DNA of 64,000 bases from Candidatus Methylacidiphilales bacterium. Lineage in GTDB: Bacteria > Pseudomonadota > Gammaproteobacteria > JASGCS01. Below are positions 34,024 through 41,660 of this stretch, in pieces (position 1 is the stretch's first letter; each line of letters starts with the position of its first letter). The notes under the pieces were generated by a model. The model had not been told where the DNA came from and did no database searches. It saw nothing but the letters and a program-made list of their open reading frames with translations. The position numbers were made by a program, and so were the translations under genes. Location of the stretch: assembly GCA_030054035.1 (NCBI GenBank), contig JASGCS010000004.1, positions 1-64,000 on the forward strand, given 5' to 3'.

Positions 34024-35334
34024 TCAGTCTAATTTAAAATTCACACGAATCAATATTGTAGAAAGGTCTGGGACTAGTTTTACCTTTCGCAGCTCACCAA
34101 ATTTATTTTTTGGTTCTGAAATTGCTTGTTGATAGGTCTCAATACCAATGGAAAATTTATCTTCATCAAACCCTAGCTCTAATCCTAATGTGGTAGCGGT
34201 AAATTTACCAATACGATAATCTGCAGAAGCGTAACATTGTAAGCACCCTTGAATGCTCTGCAGTTGATTTTCAGAAAGAAACGGGCGATAAAAATCAGCG
34301 GAACCTTGTTGATAGTAACGAATGTGAGGTTTAATCCATATCGTATCATTTAAATAAATGATAATATCAGTGTCAAAGGTGCTAGATTTTATCCCCCAGC
34401 TATTTTCTAAAGCGCGAATTCCAAATGAAAACACCCCTTTTCCAACTGCCTTTTTATACCCTAGGTACACTGACTGGGTGATTTTAGAATCAGGTCTACT
34501 TTCATAGATTACGACTGCATGCTCAGGGGAATGTTTGAGTAATCTACCAGTATTTTCTTCAACGATTGAAATTACTTTATATGGATCGGTAAGGTAACCT
34601 TGCTGGTTACCATAAGAATATAAAAATGTTATAAATGAACTTGTATCTACTATTTGAGAAAAACCAATTAAAAAATCAAAAACCTCTTTTTTTTGAGTTC
34701 GGGAAAGGATTGGCTGTTCGCTGATCGCTGCAAGGACTTTTTGAATAACTAAAGGTTTTGGAGTGAATAGTTCAGAAATAATAGTATCGTTATTAATTGA
34801 CACACCGAGATCAAATGTGGTGTTTTTTTGATTAAACGGTATGCTGATGGAAGTACTAAGTCCAAGCGAAATATAATCTAGCTCTCTTGATCCGCTCGCA
34901 GTGACGCTATAAGATGCATTTGAATCTTCATATCCATATGAGACAGCACCAGCAACACGAAGTTCTTTGTAGTCTGGGAGCACGGGCAGGGAGTTAGGTC
35001 GGATTACATCACCCTTACCTGAGGGGCTAGTAATAGTAATATTTTCTAAACTTACGATTTGACCATTTGGAGATGCTCCGGTGAGAATGTCACCGAGTGC
35101 CTTAAAACCAATTGTCTCGTTAGTATCAATAAAATATGTACCCTTAAAAGTTGATTGAAGAATTTGCAGTCTACCCGCTTCTTTATAGTATAAAAAATCA
35201 CCATCAAAACTCCAGGTTTCTGCCTCACCTACTTCAGTGAATCCTTGGGCTCCATAAAGAGTTAGCACCGCAGTGGTCAGTGTTGATGCTATGGTTTCCG
35301 ATTTCGGTGCAAGAGATAGTTTATTTTTGTTCAT
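34024..35334 (-). CDS. DUF3570-family outer-membrane beta-barrel protein
   Basis: About 436 residues. Evidence for DUF3570 is the block DILTGASPNGQI, the early FLYYKEAGRLQIL strand and a C-terminal barrel-like half with Y-rich strands and SADYRIGKFTATTLGLELG. Members are outer-membrane proteins of unknown function, often placed in a set with a TlpA-like thioredoxin, a DUF4266 lipoprotein and ApbE. Here the TlpA gene precedes it directly, but no DUF4266 or ApbE gene is present. I chose the ATG at 35334; an upstream ATG at 35379 would overlap the thioredoxin gene by 59 bp. The N terminus has a short hydrophobic stretch (TIASTLTTAVLTLYGAQG) but a poor basic region for a signal peptide. Confidence 0.72.
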   Translation of the reverse strand: MNKNKLSLAPKSETIASTLTTAVLTLYGAQGFTEVGEAETWSFDGDFLYYKEAGRLQILQSTFKGTYFIDTNETIGFKALGDILTGASPNGQIVSLENITITSPSGKGDVIRPNSLPVLPDYKELRVAGAVSYGYEDSNASYSVTASGSRELDYISLGLSTSISIPFNQKNTTFDLGVSINNDTIISELFTPKPLVIQKVLAAISEQPILSRTQKKEVFDFLIGFSQIVDTSSFITFLYSYGNQQGYLTDPYKVISIVEENTGRLLKHSPEHAVVIYESRPDSKITQSVYLGYKKAVGKGVFSFGIRALENSWGIKSSTFDTDIIIYLNDTIWIKPHIRYYQQGSADFYRPFLSENQLQSIQGCLQCYASADYRIGKFTATTLGLELGFDEDKFSIGIETYQQAISEPKNKFGELRKVKLVPDLSTILIRVNFKLD

Positions 35335-35797
35335 TGCTAGGCAGGGGCTTGGTAAGATAGTTTTTAATTTCTTGCTCAATTTTATGTCCTGATTTTAGAG
35401 TAAATCCATTATGTCTGGCAATAATTTCTCCTTTACTATTTAGTAAAAAACTGGTTGGCAATGTTTCAACCTCAAATTTTTTACTAGTTGCAGCATCTAT
35501 TCCGTCATCAATAATGGTAAATGAAATCTTATGCTTTTTAAGAAAGGCAGCTTTAGCTTCAGGATCTTCATCCATGTTAACTGCAACAATTCGTAGGCCT
35601 TTACTTTGATAGGACATATTCATTTTTTCCATCCAAGGAAAAGAAGTTGCACAAGGTGAACACCAGGATGCCCAAAAATCAAGGTAAGTCAACTCTGCGC
35701 CTTTAGTCAAATCGTGATTAGGTAGAACTGTTTGTTGCGCTTGTGCTGAACATAATAAAGCGCAGAAACCAATGAGAATAACACTACGATAATTCAT
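35321..35797 (-). CDS. TlpA-like periplasmic thioredoxin
   Basis: The 158-residue product has a signal peptide (MNYRSVILIGFCALLCSAQA) and a thioredoxin fold with active site WCSPC in LDFWASWCSPCATSFPW, and the cis-Pro loop ETLPTSFLL. It is a thiol-disulfide reductase or oxidase of the TlpA/ResA group acting in the periplasm. It overlaps proS by 14 bp and the DUF3570 gene by 14 bp. In related bacteria this thioredoxin type accompanies DUF3570, suggesting it serves that system rather than cytochrome c maturation. Confidence 0.88.
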   Translation of the reverse strand: MNYRSVILIGFCALLCSAQAQQTVLPNHDLTKGAELTYLDFWASWCSPCATSFPWMEKMNMSYQSKGLRIVAVNMDEDPEAKAAFLKKHKISFTIIDDGIDAATSKKFEVETLPTSFLLNSKGEIIARHNGFTLKSGHKIEQEIKNYLTKPLPSNEQK

Positions 35798-37058
35798 TAA
35801 TAATTTGTTCTATAATTGAAGGGGCGTCTGTGGTGGTGGCATGTATGGTTTCATTCCGTTGTCGGATTTTAATCTCAACTTGGTTTTGCGCCAAACCTCT
35901 TTCTCCTATTATAACGCATAACGGTATCCCTATTAATTCTAGATCATGTAACATTACTCCGACCCGCAACCCCCGATCATCAAGAGCCACTCTTAAGGAT
36001 TGCTTCTGAAGAGTCTGATATAATTGATTGCCAGCTTGCGTTACATTAGATGATTGTTGAGGATTGATAAGTGCGATCACTACATGGAATGGCGCAAGAG
36101 AAGGATTCCAAATTATTCCCTTAGCGTCGTGATTTTGTTCAATTGCAGATGCACAGATTCTACTTACCCCAATACCGTAACAGCCCATGGTTGGAGTGAT
36201 TGTTTGTTGCGATGAGTTTGTTAAGGTAAAAGAGAATGATTTACAATAGGTATCTCCAAGTTTAAAAACATGACCAACTTCAATACCTCTAGTGATAGTG
36301 AGAGGGAGACCATCGCTAGTGTGGTGAGTGCTTGGGTCGTCAATTTGAAAGTGAGGTAGCAGTTCAATATTAAATGCTCTCCCGTTATTTTCAGCCAGAA
36401 TGTCTTCTCCCGTATTGGCTAAGACATGAAACTCATGCGAACTTGTGCCCCCAATCGCACCATTGTCAGCCTCAACCATGGCAAAGTTTAGCTGACATCG
36501 TTTAAAAATTGAGTGGTAAGCCCGTACCATATCTTGGTAGGTTAGTTCTAAGGAGTTTGCGTCAAGGTGGAACGAATAGGCATCTTTCATGAGAAACTCA
36601 CGAGCCCGCATTATTCCAAAGCGAGGACGAATTTCATCTCGAAATTTAGTGTGGATTTGGTAAAAACAAATAGGAAGTTGTGCAGCGCTCTGTATGGTTG
36701 AAGCGGCGATACTGGTTATAACTTCTTCATGAGTAGGGCCTAAGCAATGTTCATGTTCATTTCTATCTTTAAAAGTAACCAATTCTGGACCATATTTATT
36801 AAAACGACCACTTTCCTTCCAAAGTGAAGCTGGTTGGACTATAGGCATGGTTATTTCCAGAGCACCAATTGAATTCATTTCTTCTCGAACGATTGTAATT
36901 ACTCGCTGCAGTACCAGTTGCCCAAGCGGTAAAAAGCTATAAAGACCAAGACCTACCTTTTTAATCATGCCCGAACGAAGCATTAGTTGATGGCTGGGCA
37001 CCCCCGCATCACTAGGCACATCTCGTAATGTAAATAATGGAAAATTTGATAGTTTCAT
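35784..37058 (-). CDS. proS: Prolyl-tRNA synthetase, short form without the insertion domain
   Basis: ProRS charges tRNA(Pro). The class II motifs are visible: motif 1 around MPIVQPASLW, motif 2 RDEIRPRFGIMRAREFLMKD, motif 3 GCYGIGVSR, and the anticodon-binding domain with VALDDRGLRVGVMLHDLELIGIP. The product has only 424 residues, against about 570 for the E. coli type. The editing (INS) domain that normally sits between SHEF (207-210) and RGIEVGH (257-263) is replaced by a linker of about 40 residues. This layout is known in alphaproteobacterial ProRS and is unusual for a betaproteobacterium. The gene directly abuts the upstream ATPase gene. Confidence 0.95.
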   Translation of the reverse strand: MKLSNFPLFTLRDVPSDAGVPSHQLMLRSGMIKKVGLGLYSFLPLGQLVLQRVITIVREEMNSIGALEITMPIVQPASLWKESGRFNKYGPELVTFKDRNEHEHCLGPTHEEVITSIAASTIQSAAQLPICFYQIHTKFRDEIRPRFGIMRAREFLMKDAYSFHLDANSLELTYQDMVRAYHSIFKRCQLNFAMVEADNGAIGGTSSHEFHVLANTGEDILAENNGRAFNIELLPHFQIDDPSTHHTSDGLPLTITRGIEVGHVFKLGDTYCKSFSFTLTNSSQQTITPTMGCYGIGVSRICASAIEQNHDAKGIIWNPSLAPFHVVIALINPQQSSNVTQAGNQLYQTLQKQSLRVALDDRGLRVGVMLHDLELIGIPLCVIIGERGLAQNQVEIKIRQRNETIHATTTDAPSIIEQIINELS

Positions 37059-38849
37059 TTATGAGAGTAATTCAGGTGTAGAACTTGCCACTTCTTCAAA
37101 AGTAGTCTCGCCCGCAAAAACTCGTTTTGCACCTGCAATACGAAGTGGGACAAGTCCTTTTGTTTTTGCGTGATGACTAATAGCATCTGAATTAGCGTTT
37201 TGACTAATTAAAGCTTTAATTTCTTTATCAATTACTAATAATTCAAATATACCTGCTCTTCCACTAAAACCTTGATTGCGACAAAATTTACAACCCACAG
37301 GCTGGTATACTCGATCAGGTTTTGTCATTTTAAAAGGATGAATAAAAGAATCCCAAACTTCTTGAGGGAGCGTTTCATCAGATGGTTTTTTGCATTGAAC
37401 ACATAGTAACCTTACTAATCGCATGGCCAACACACCCCGTAGGGTGTTGGTAATCACATAATTCGGTAATTGTAAGTCTCGTAATCTTGTAATTGCAGTC
37501 ACCGAGTCATTGGTATGTAGCGTGGATAACACGAGATGCCCTGTTAATGAAGCCTGTGCGGCAATTTCCGCTGCCTCTCTATCTCTTATTTCTCCGACCA
37601 TAATTATATCTGGATCTTGACGAAGTAAAGTTTTAATGCCACTGGCAAAATCGACATTTATCTTAGGGTTTACTTGCATTTGATTAAAATCGTCGTCAAT
37701 TAATTCTATGGGATCTTCTATGGTACTCACATTTACTTCAGATGTTGCAATAGATTTTAGTGTTGTGTAAAGCATGGTCGTTTTACCTGAACCAGTAGGT
37801 CCGGTGACCAGAACGATGCCATTTTCGGTGTGGATTAATTTTTCCCACATGGCAAAATCTTTTGCGGATAAACCAAGGTGGTTTAAGCCTAAATGGAGTA
37901 CTTCTGGATCAAAAATTCTGAGCACAATTTTTTCTCCAAATGCTGTAGGCATTGAAGATGCTCTAAATTCAACTTCTTGATTTTTCTGTGTAAGGATTTT
38001 AATCCTGCCATCTTGGGGCCTCCTTCTTTCAGCGACATCCATCCGTGCAATAATTTTTATTCTACTGATAATTGGAATAGCTACATTTGCTGGGAGCACA
38101 TGAATTTTATTTAAAATCCCATCAATTCTAAATCTAATCGTGCATGTTTTTCGGTGTGGTTCAAGATGGATATCGCTTGCTTTAAGAGAAATAGCATGAT
38201 GGAGAAGCCAATCAACAAGAGAGATAATCGCTTGGTCTTCGTCACTAAAATTTTTATCACCTATTTTAGTTAATTGCTCAAAGTTTTGAATATCAAAGGT
38301 TGCATGTGATGTGTTCATACCTGATGCTACATGAATGGACTCTTGAAACTCATAAATATTTCTTATATGTGATCGCAGATCGTCACTGTTGACGAATAGT
38401 TTTTGGATTATTTTGTTTGGAAAAATACTCTCAATTTCCTGATCAAGGCTTGTGTCAAATGGTTCAGAAGTTGCAACCTTTACTGATTGGGTGTTCTCTT
38501 CAATAATAATTGCAGAAAAACTTTGTGCTTGATGTAATGAGAGTGAGCTTGATACTAAGTCTGCATCTAGTGTAATGGGGTTTATAGTGTGAAATGTTAG
38601 TTTGTATTTATTTGCGCACCAACAACTGATAAACTCTGTATCTAATCTTTGTAAACTATCCTTTGCATGGGGCCAGGCTTTACTCCCAAGCGCACCGATA
38701 GCACCGAGATTTCGTACCATGGTGTCAGAAATTAATCGGTAGGATAATTGCGCCGAATCTTTGCTGATAATGCCGTCTTCTAGCAATCCATCTATTATTA
38801 CTGCAAGAGGAATCTTATTTCCTGTTCCAGATTTTAATATTTTATCCAT
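37059..38849 (-). CDS. GspE/PilB-type secretion or pilus assembly ATPase
   Basis: This 596-residue ATPase powers either type II secretion or type IV pilus extension. It has an N-terminal MshEN-like region (about residues 1-190), Arg-rich catalytic region MDVAERRRPQDGRI, Walker A GPTGSGKTT, Asp box TIEDPIE, Walker B and His box GEIRDREAAEIAAQASLTGHL, and a four-Cys zinc module (CVQCKK and CKFCRNQGFSGRAGIFELL). FGEKIVLRIFDP leans slightly to the PilB side, but the two families cannot be separated safely here. No other pilus or secretion gene is in the window. A TTTACA/TATAAT promoter precedes it, with the ATG eight bases after the -10. Confidence 0.88.
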   Translation of the reverse strand: MDKILKSGTGNKIPLAVIIDGLLEDGIISKDSAQLSYRLISDTMVRNLGAIGALGSKAWPHAKDSLQRLDTEFISCWCANKYKLTFHTINPITLDADLVSSSLSLHQAQSFSAIIIEENTQSVKVATSEPFDTSLDQEIESIFPNKIIQKLFVNSDDLRSHIRNIYEFQESIHVASGMNTSHATFDIQNFEQLTKIGDKNFSDEDQAIISLVDWLLHHAISLKASDIHLEPHRKTCTIRFRIDGILNKIHVLPANVAIPIISRIKIIARMDVAERRRPQDGRIKILTQKNQEVEFRASSMPTAFGEKIVLRIFDPEVLHLGLNHLGLSAKDFAMWEKLIHTENGIVLVTGPTGSGKTTMLYTTLKSIATSEVNVSTIEDPIELIDDDFNQMQVNPKINVDFASGIKTLLRQDPDIIMVGEIRDREAAEIAAQASLTGHLVLSTLHTNDSVTAITRLRDLQLPNYVITNTLRGVLAMRLVRLLCVQCKKPSDETLPQEVWDSFIHPFKMTKPDRVYQPVGCKFCRNQGFSGRAGIFELLVIDKEIKALISQNANSDAISHHAKTKGLVPLRIAGAKRVFAGETTFEEVASSTPELLS

Positions 38850-38857
38850 TGATATTC

Positions 38858-38885
38858 ATTATACCGTACTATGTAGTATTGTAAA
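38858..38885 (-). promoter_or_regulatory. Promoter of the GspE/PilB-proS operon, predicted leaderless
   Basis: On the minus strand a -35 TTTACA (38885-38880, five of six bases) is followed after 16 bp by a perfect -10 TATAAT (38863-38858). The start codon at 38849 is eight bases further on. It is the best complete promoter in the window and supports the reading that a start point falls at or next to the ATG. Confidence 0.6.
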
Positions 38886-38893
38886 ATTTTAGG

Positions 38894-38899
38894 TAAAAT
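38894..38899 (+). promoter_or_regulatory. -10 element of a predicted leaderless dapA transcript
   Basis: TAAAAT ends eight bases before the dapA ATG at 38908. No clear -35 and no Shine-Dalgarno site are seen. It faces away from the promoter of the minus-strand operon within the same 58 bp gap. Confidence 0.45.
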
Positions 38900-38907
38900 A
38901 GTCAAGA

Positions 38908-39792
38908 ATGTCAATACAGTTTATCAGTGGTAGCATTGTTGCCTTAGTTACTCCCATGCATGAAGATGGTTCCGTTGACTATGAATCTCTCTTGCAGCTA
39001 CTTGAGTTTCATAAAGTCTCAGGTACCAGTGCGGTAGTAATGGTGGGTACTACTGGAGAATCTGCAACCTTAGAATTTGATGAGCATATAGAGGTGATCA
39101 AATACTGTGTCCGAGCTAAAAAAATCCCTATCATAGCTGGCTGCGGTGCGAACTCTACCGCAGAGGCCGTAGCACTCACCAAGGCTGTAGCGAGTGAACA
39201 AATTCTTGCGACATTATCAGTGACTCCGTATTATAACAAACCTACTCAGCAAGGCATGATCATGCATTACACAGCTGTAGCCGATGCGTCTGAAGTACCG
39301 CTAATTCTTTATAATGTGCCTTCTCGCACCGGCGTTGATTTACTTCCAGAAACTGTAGTCACGCTTGCAAACCACCCTCATATTGTTGGTCTAAAGGAAG
39401 CAATCGGTGATATGGCAAGGATTGATACCCTGCGCCGAACCCTCCCTAATGATTTTTCTATAGTAAGTGGAGATGACGCAACATTTCTTGATTGCCTGCA
39501 GCATGGTGGAAATGGAGTTATTTCGGTTAGTGCAAATGTAGTTCCTAATATAATTGCAGAAATATGTAAGTTATGGTTTGCTGGGCAACACCAACAGGCC
39601 CGAGTCCTAGATTCTACTCTTGCTTCATTACATAAAGATTTATTTGTAGAATCTAACCCAATACCTGTAAAATGGGCACTGTACAAAATGAAAAAAATTA
39701 AAAATTATCTTCGGTTACCACTAACTCCACTTTCAGAAAAATATTTTTCAGCGGTATCTTCCGCCCTAAAACAAGCTGGGGTGCCTGAATGA
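38908..39792 (+). CDS. dapA: 4-hydroxy-tetrahydrodipicolinate synthase
   Basis: DapA condenses pyruvate with aspartate semialdehyde in lysine and diaminopimelate synthesis. The 294-residue product has the family blocks GSIVALVTPM, GTTGESATL, the catalytic Tyr segment ILYNVPSRTG, the Schiff-base Lys in VGLKEAIGD, and SGDDATFLD. It overlaps bamC by 4 bp (ATGA), the same pairing as in E. coli. Confidence 0.97.
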   Translation: MSIQFISGSIVALVTPMHEDGSVDYESLLQLLEFHKVSGTSAVVMVGTTGESATLEFDEHIEVIKYCVRAKKIPIIAGCGANSTAEAVALTKAVASEQILATLSVTPYYNKPTQQGMIMHYTAVADASEVPLILYNVPSRTGVDLLPETVVTLANHPHIVGLKEAIGDMARIDTLRRTLPNDFSIVSGDDATFLDCLQHGGNGVISVSANVVPNIIAEICKLWFAGQHQQARVLDSTLASLHKDLFVESNPIPVKWALYKMKKIKNYLRLPLTPLSEKYFSAVSSALKQAGVPE

Positions 39793-40868
39793 AGTATGAA
39801 ATTAAAAATCAGCGTACTTTGTTGAGCGCCTTGATTTTAGTAAGTGTTACTGGTTGCACTATACACACCCAAGATTTGGATATTACTAAACCTTACTATA
39901 TTGATAAAGGGCTAAGCTCAGAAAAAAAACTTGAATTCCCACCTGATTTATCAATTGAAGTTGCCAACGCGCTCAATTCACCTTCCACTGATCAATTAGA
40001 ATCTATTGACACACTCAAAATAAAGTACGGTCTTTTAGGAACTGTCCAAGAGTTGCAGTTGTCGTTTAATAGAAAAGAAAACGATACTTGGGTTGAGTTA
40101 AAGACTACCGCAGATACATTGATTCCCAGAATTAAAACTTTTTTTTCTAATGAGGGGCTTCAAAGCAAAACAATTAATGTACTCACTGGCTCCATCATAA
40201 CTGACTGGGTAGAAAATTTAAATCGTAATTACCCACAAGGAGTCTCAGATTCGTTTCAAGATATCTCAGACTGGTTACAAGGATCGCATAGAGATAGATA
40301 CCTTGTGTCTTTGCAACCGGCGACAAAAGCAGGGTTTATTGAACTGCGATTATTTCATGAAAGTCTTTTACTCACAGAAACGAACGAGCAGGTTCGTTGG
40401 TTGCCAATCCCCCCTAATGAGTTTTATCGTTTAGATATGTTAAAACGACTACTTCAATATTTAACTAATTCTAGTTTAAGTTCAGAATTACAACAAAATC
40501 TACGAGTAACTGGATTGGAAGGCCCGTTTCAGTTTGTGCAAAATGAATATGCTGAATCTTATCTGGTCATCCCAGACACACCAGCCCGGGTTATTACCTA
40601 TATGAAAAATGCATTACAAGAACAAAAAACTACGCTTAGCGTGGTTGATAAAGATACGTACGCGTTGCTTACCTTAACTCCTTGTGTTGCTGTACTTGAT
40701 GATGCAAGCCAATCTATTTCGGTATGTCACTTAAAAATCGCTTATTCACTCAGTAATTCCATAGTGGTTGCTACTGATAAAGACGAAAAAAATCTAGCTA
40801 TCTCAGCGAGTAGAAATTTTTTTAGAAGTATCGCCCAGCTGGTGATACATCAATCAACAAAAAATTAG
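39789..40868 (+). CDS. bamC: Outer-membrane assembly lipoprotein BamC
   Basis: BamC (NlpB) is a lipoprotein of the BAM complex that folds barrel proteins into the outer membrane. The 359-residue product has a lipoprotein signal with lipobox SVTGC (Cys23), a short unstructured lead and two helix-grip-like domains. Sequence conservation is low, so the name rests on the lipobox, length, the PPDLSIE segment typical of the N terminus and the position behind dapA. It converges on folE2 with a 2 bp gap. Confidence 0.82.
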   Translation: MKYEIKNQRTLLSALILVSVTGCTIHTQDLDITKPYYIDKGLSSEKKLEFPPDLSIEVANALNSPSTDQLESIDTLKIKYGLLGTVQELQLSFNRKENDTWVELKTTADTLIPRIKTFFSNEGLQSKTINVLTGSIITDWVENLNRNYPQGVSDSFQDISDWLQGSHRDRYLVSLQPATKAGFIELRLFHESLLLTETNEQVRWLPIPPNEFYRLDMLKRLLQYLTNSSLSSELQQNLRVTGLEGPFQFVQNEYAESYLVIPDTPARVITYMKNALQEQKTTLSVVDKDTYALLTLTPCVAVLDDASQSISVCHLKIAYSLSNSIVVATDKDEKNLAISASRNFFRSIAQLVIHQSTKN

Positions 40869-40870
40869 TA

Positions 40871-41644
40871 TTACCAAATAATCTTTGCATAGGCATTGTG
40901 GTTATGAATGGATTCAAAGTTTTCTGATTCAACTGAACCTGATTGTATTGATGGCATGACCTTAAGTGTACGGGCAATTTCTCTAACTAAATCTTCTACG
41001 AATTTTGGATGATCGTACGCGTACTCAGTTACATATTTTTCATCTTCTCGTTTGAGTACACCATATAACTGGCATGATGCTTGGCTCTCTGCTAGTTCAA
41101 TCAGTTTTGCAATTTCAAAGTTTTCTGAAACTTGTACAGATATTGTAATTAATGAGCGCTGATTATGTGCGCCATACTGAGATATTTTTTTTGAACATGG
41201 GCAAAGACTTGTAACTGGTATTCCGACTGAGAGGTTGTAGTATTGTTCTTTCTCTTGTTGAATTGCATGAATGGCTACTTTGTAATCCATCATTGAGTGT
41301 TTTTTACTTACTGGTGCCAATTTCTGGGTAAAATAATTAAAGCTGATATAGATTTCGGCTTTGGGAGACTGTAATGACTCCCTTATTTTTTTAACGAGTT
41401 GCTTAATAGAATTATAATGTAAATCTTGAGATGCTTCAGTGGCAATTTCAACAAACCTGGACATGTGAGTTCCGCGTTCATCTTCTGGTAAAGTAACAAA
41501 AACTTTAAACATACCTTCTACATGCTGAGTTCCTAGACTGTCGCTGTAGCGTATCGGTAGTAATAACTCTGTGATACCTACTTGTTGAATGGTTAAGGCA
41601 ATATGACTTTGTTGAGATTGTATATCAGGGATTGTGTTATTCAT
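40871..41644 (-). CDS. folE2: GTP cyclohydrolase I type B FolE2
   Basis: FolE2 converts GTP to dihydroneopterin triphosphate, the first step of folate synthesis, and is the metal-flexible alternative to zinc-dependent FolE. The 257-residue product begins MNNTIPDIQSQ as in the family, and has the metal/substrate blocks HMSRFVEI, TSLCPCSKKISQYGAHNQRS (metal Cys) and HNHNAY-like SIHNHNAYAKI at the end. The ATG at 41644 is preferred to upstream codons inside dxs. A TATAAT on the minus strand (41660-41655) spans the dxs stop, ten bases before this ATG, so folE2 may also have its own promoter. Confidence 0.94.
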   Translation of the reverse strand: MNNTIPDIQSQQSHIALTIQQVGITELLLPIRYSDSLGTQHVEGMFKVFVTLPEDERGTHMSRFVEIATEASQDLHYNSIKQLVKKIRESLQSPKAEIYISFNYFTQKLAPVSKKHSMMDYKVAIHAIQQEKEQYYNLSVGIPVTSLCPCSKKISQYGAHNQRSLITISVQVSENFEIAKLIELAESQASCQLYGVLKREDEKYVTEYAYDHPKFVEDLVREIARTLKVMPSIQSGSVESENFESIHNHNAYAKIIW

Positions 41645-41654
41645 ACGTTTAAAT

Positions 41655-41660
41655 ATTATA
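41655..41660 (-). promoter_or_regulatory. -10-like element spanning the dxs stop, upstream of folE2
   Basis: The minus strand reads TATAAT at 41660-41655, and its first bases are part of the dxs stop codon. The folE2 ATG lies ten bases later. This would give a leader of only about three bases. It could also be chance at the end of an AT-rich gene. Confidence 0.35.
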
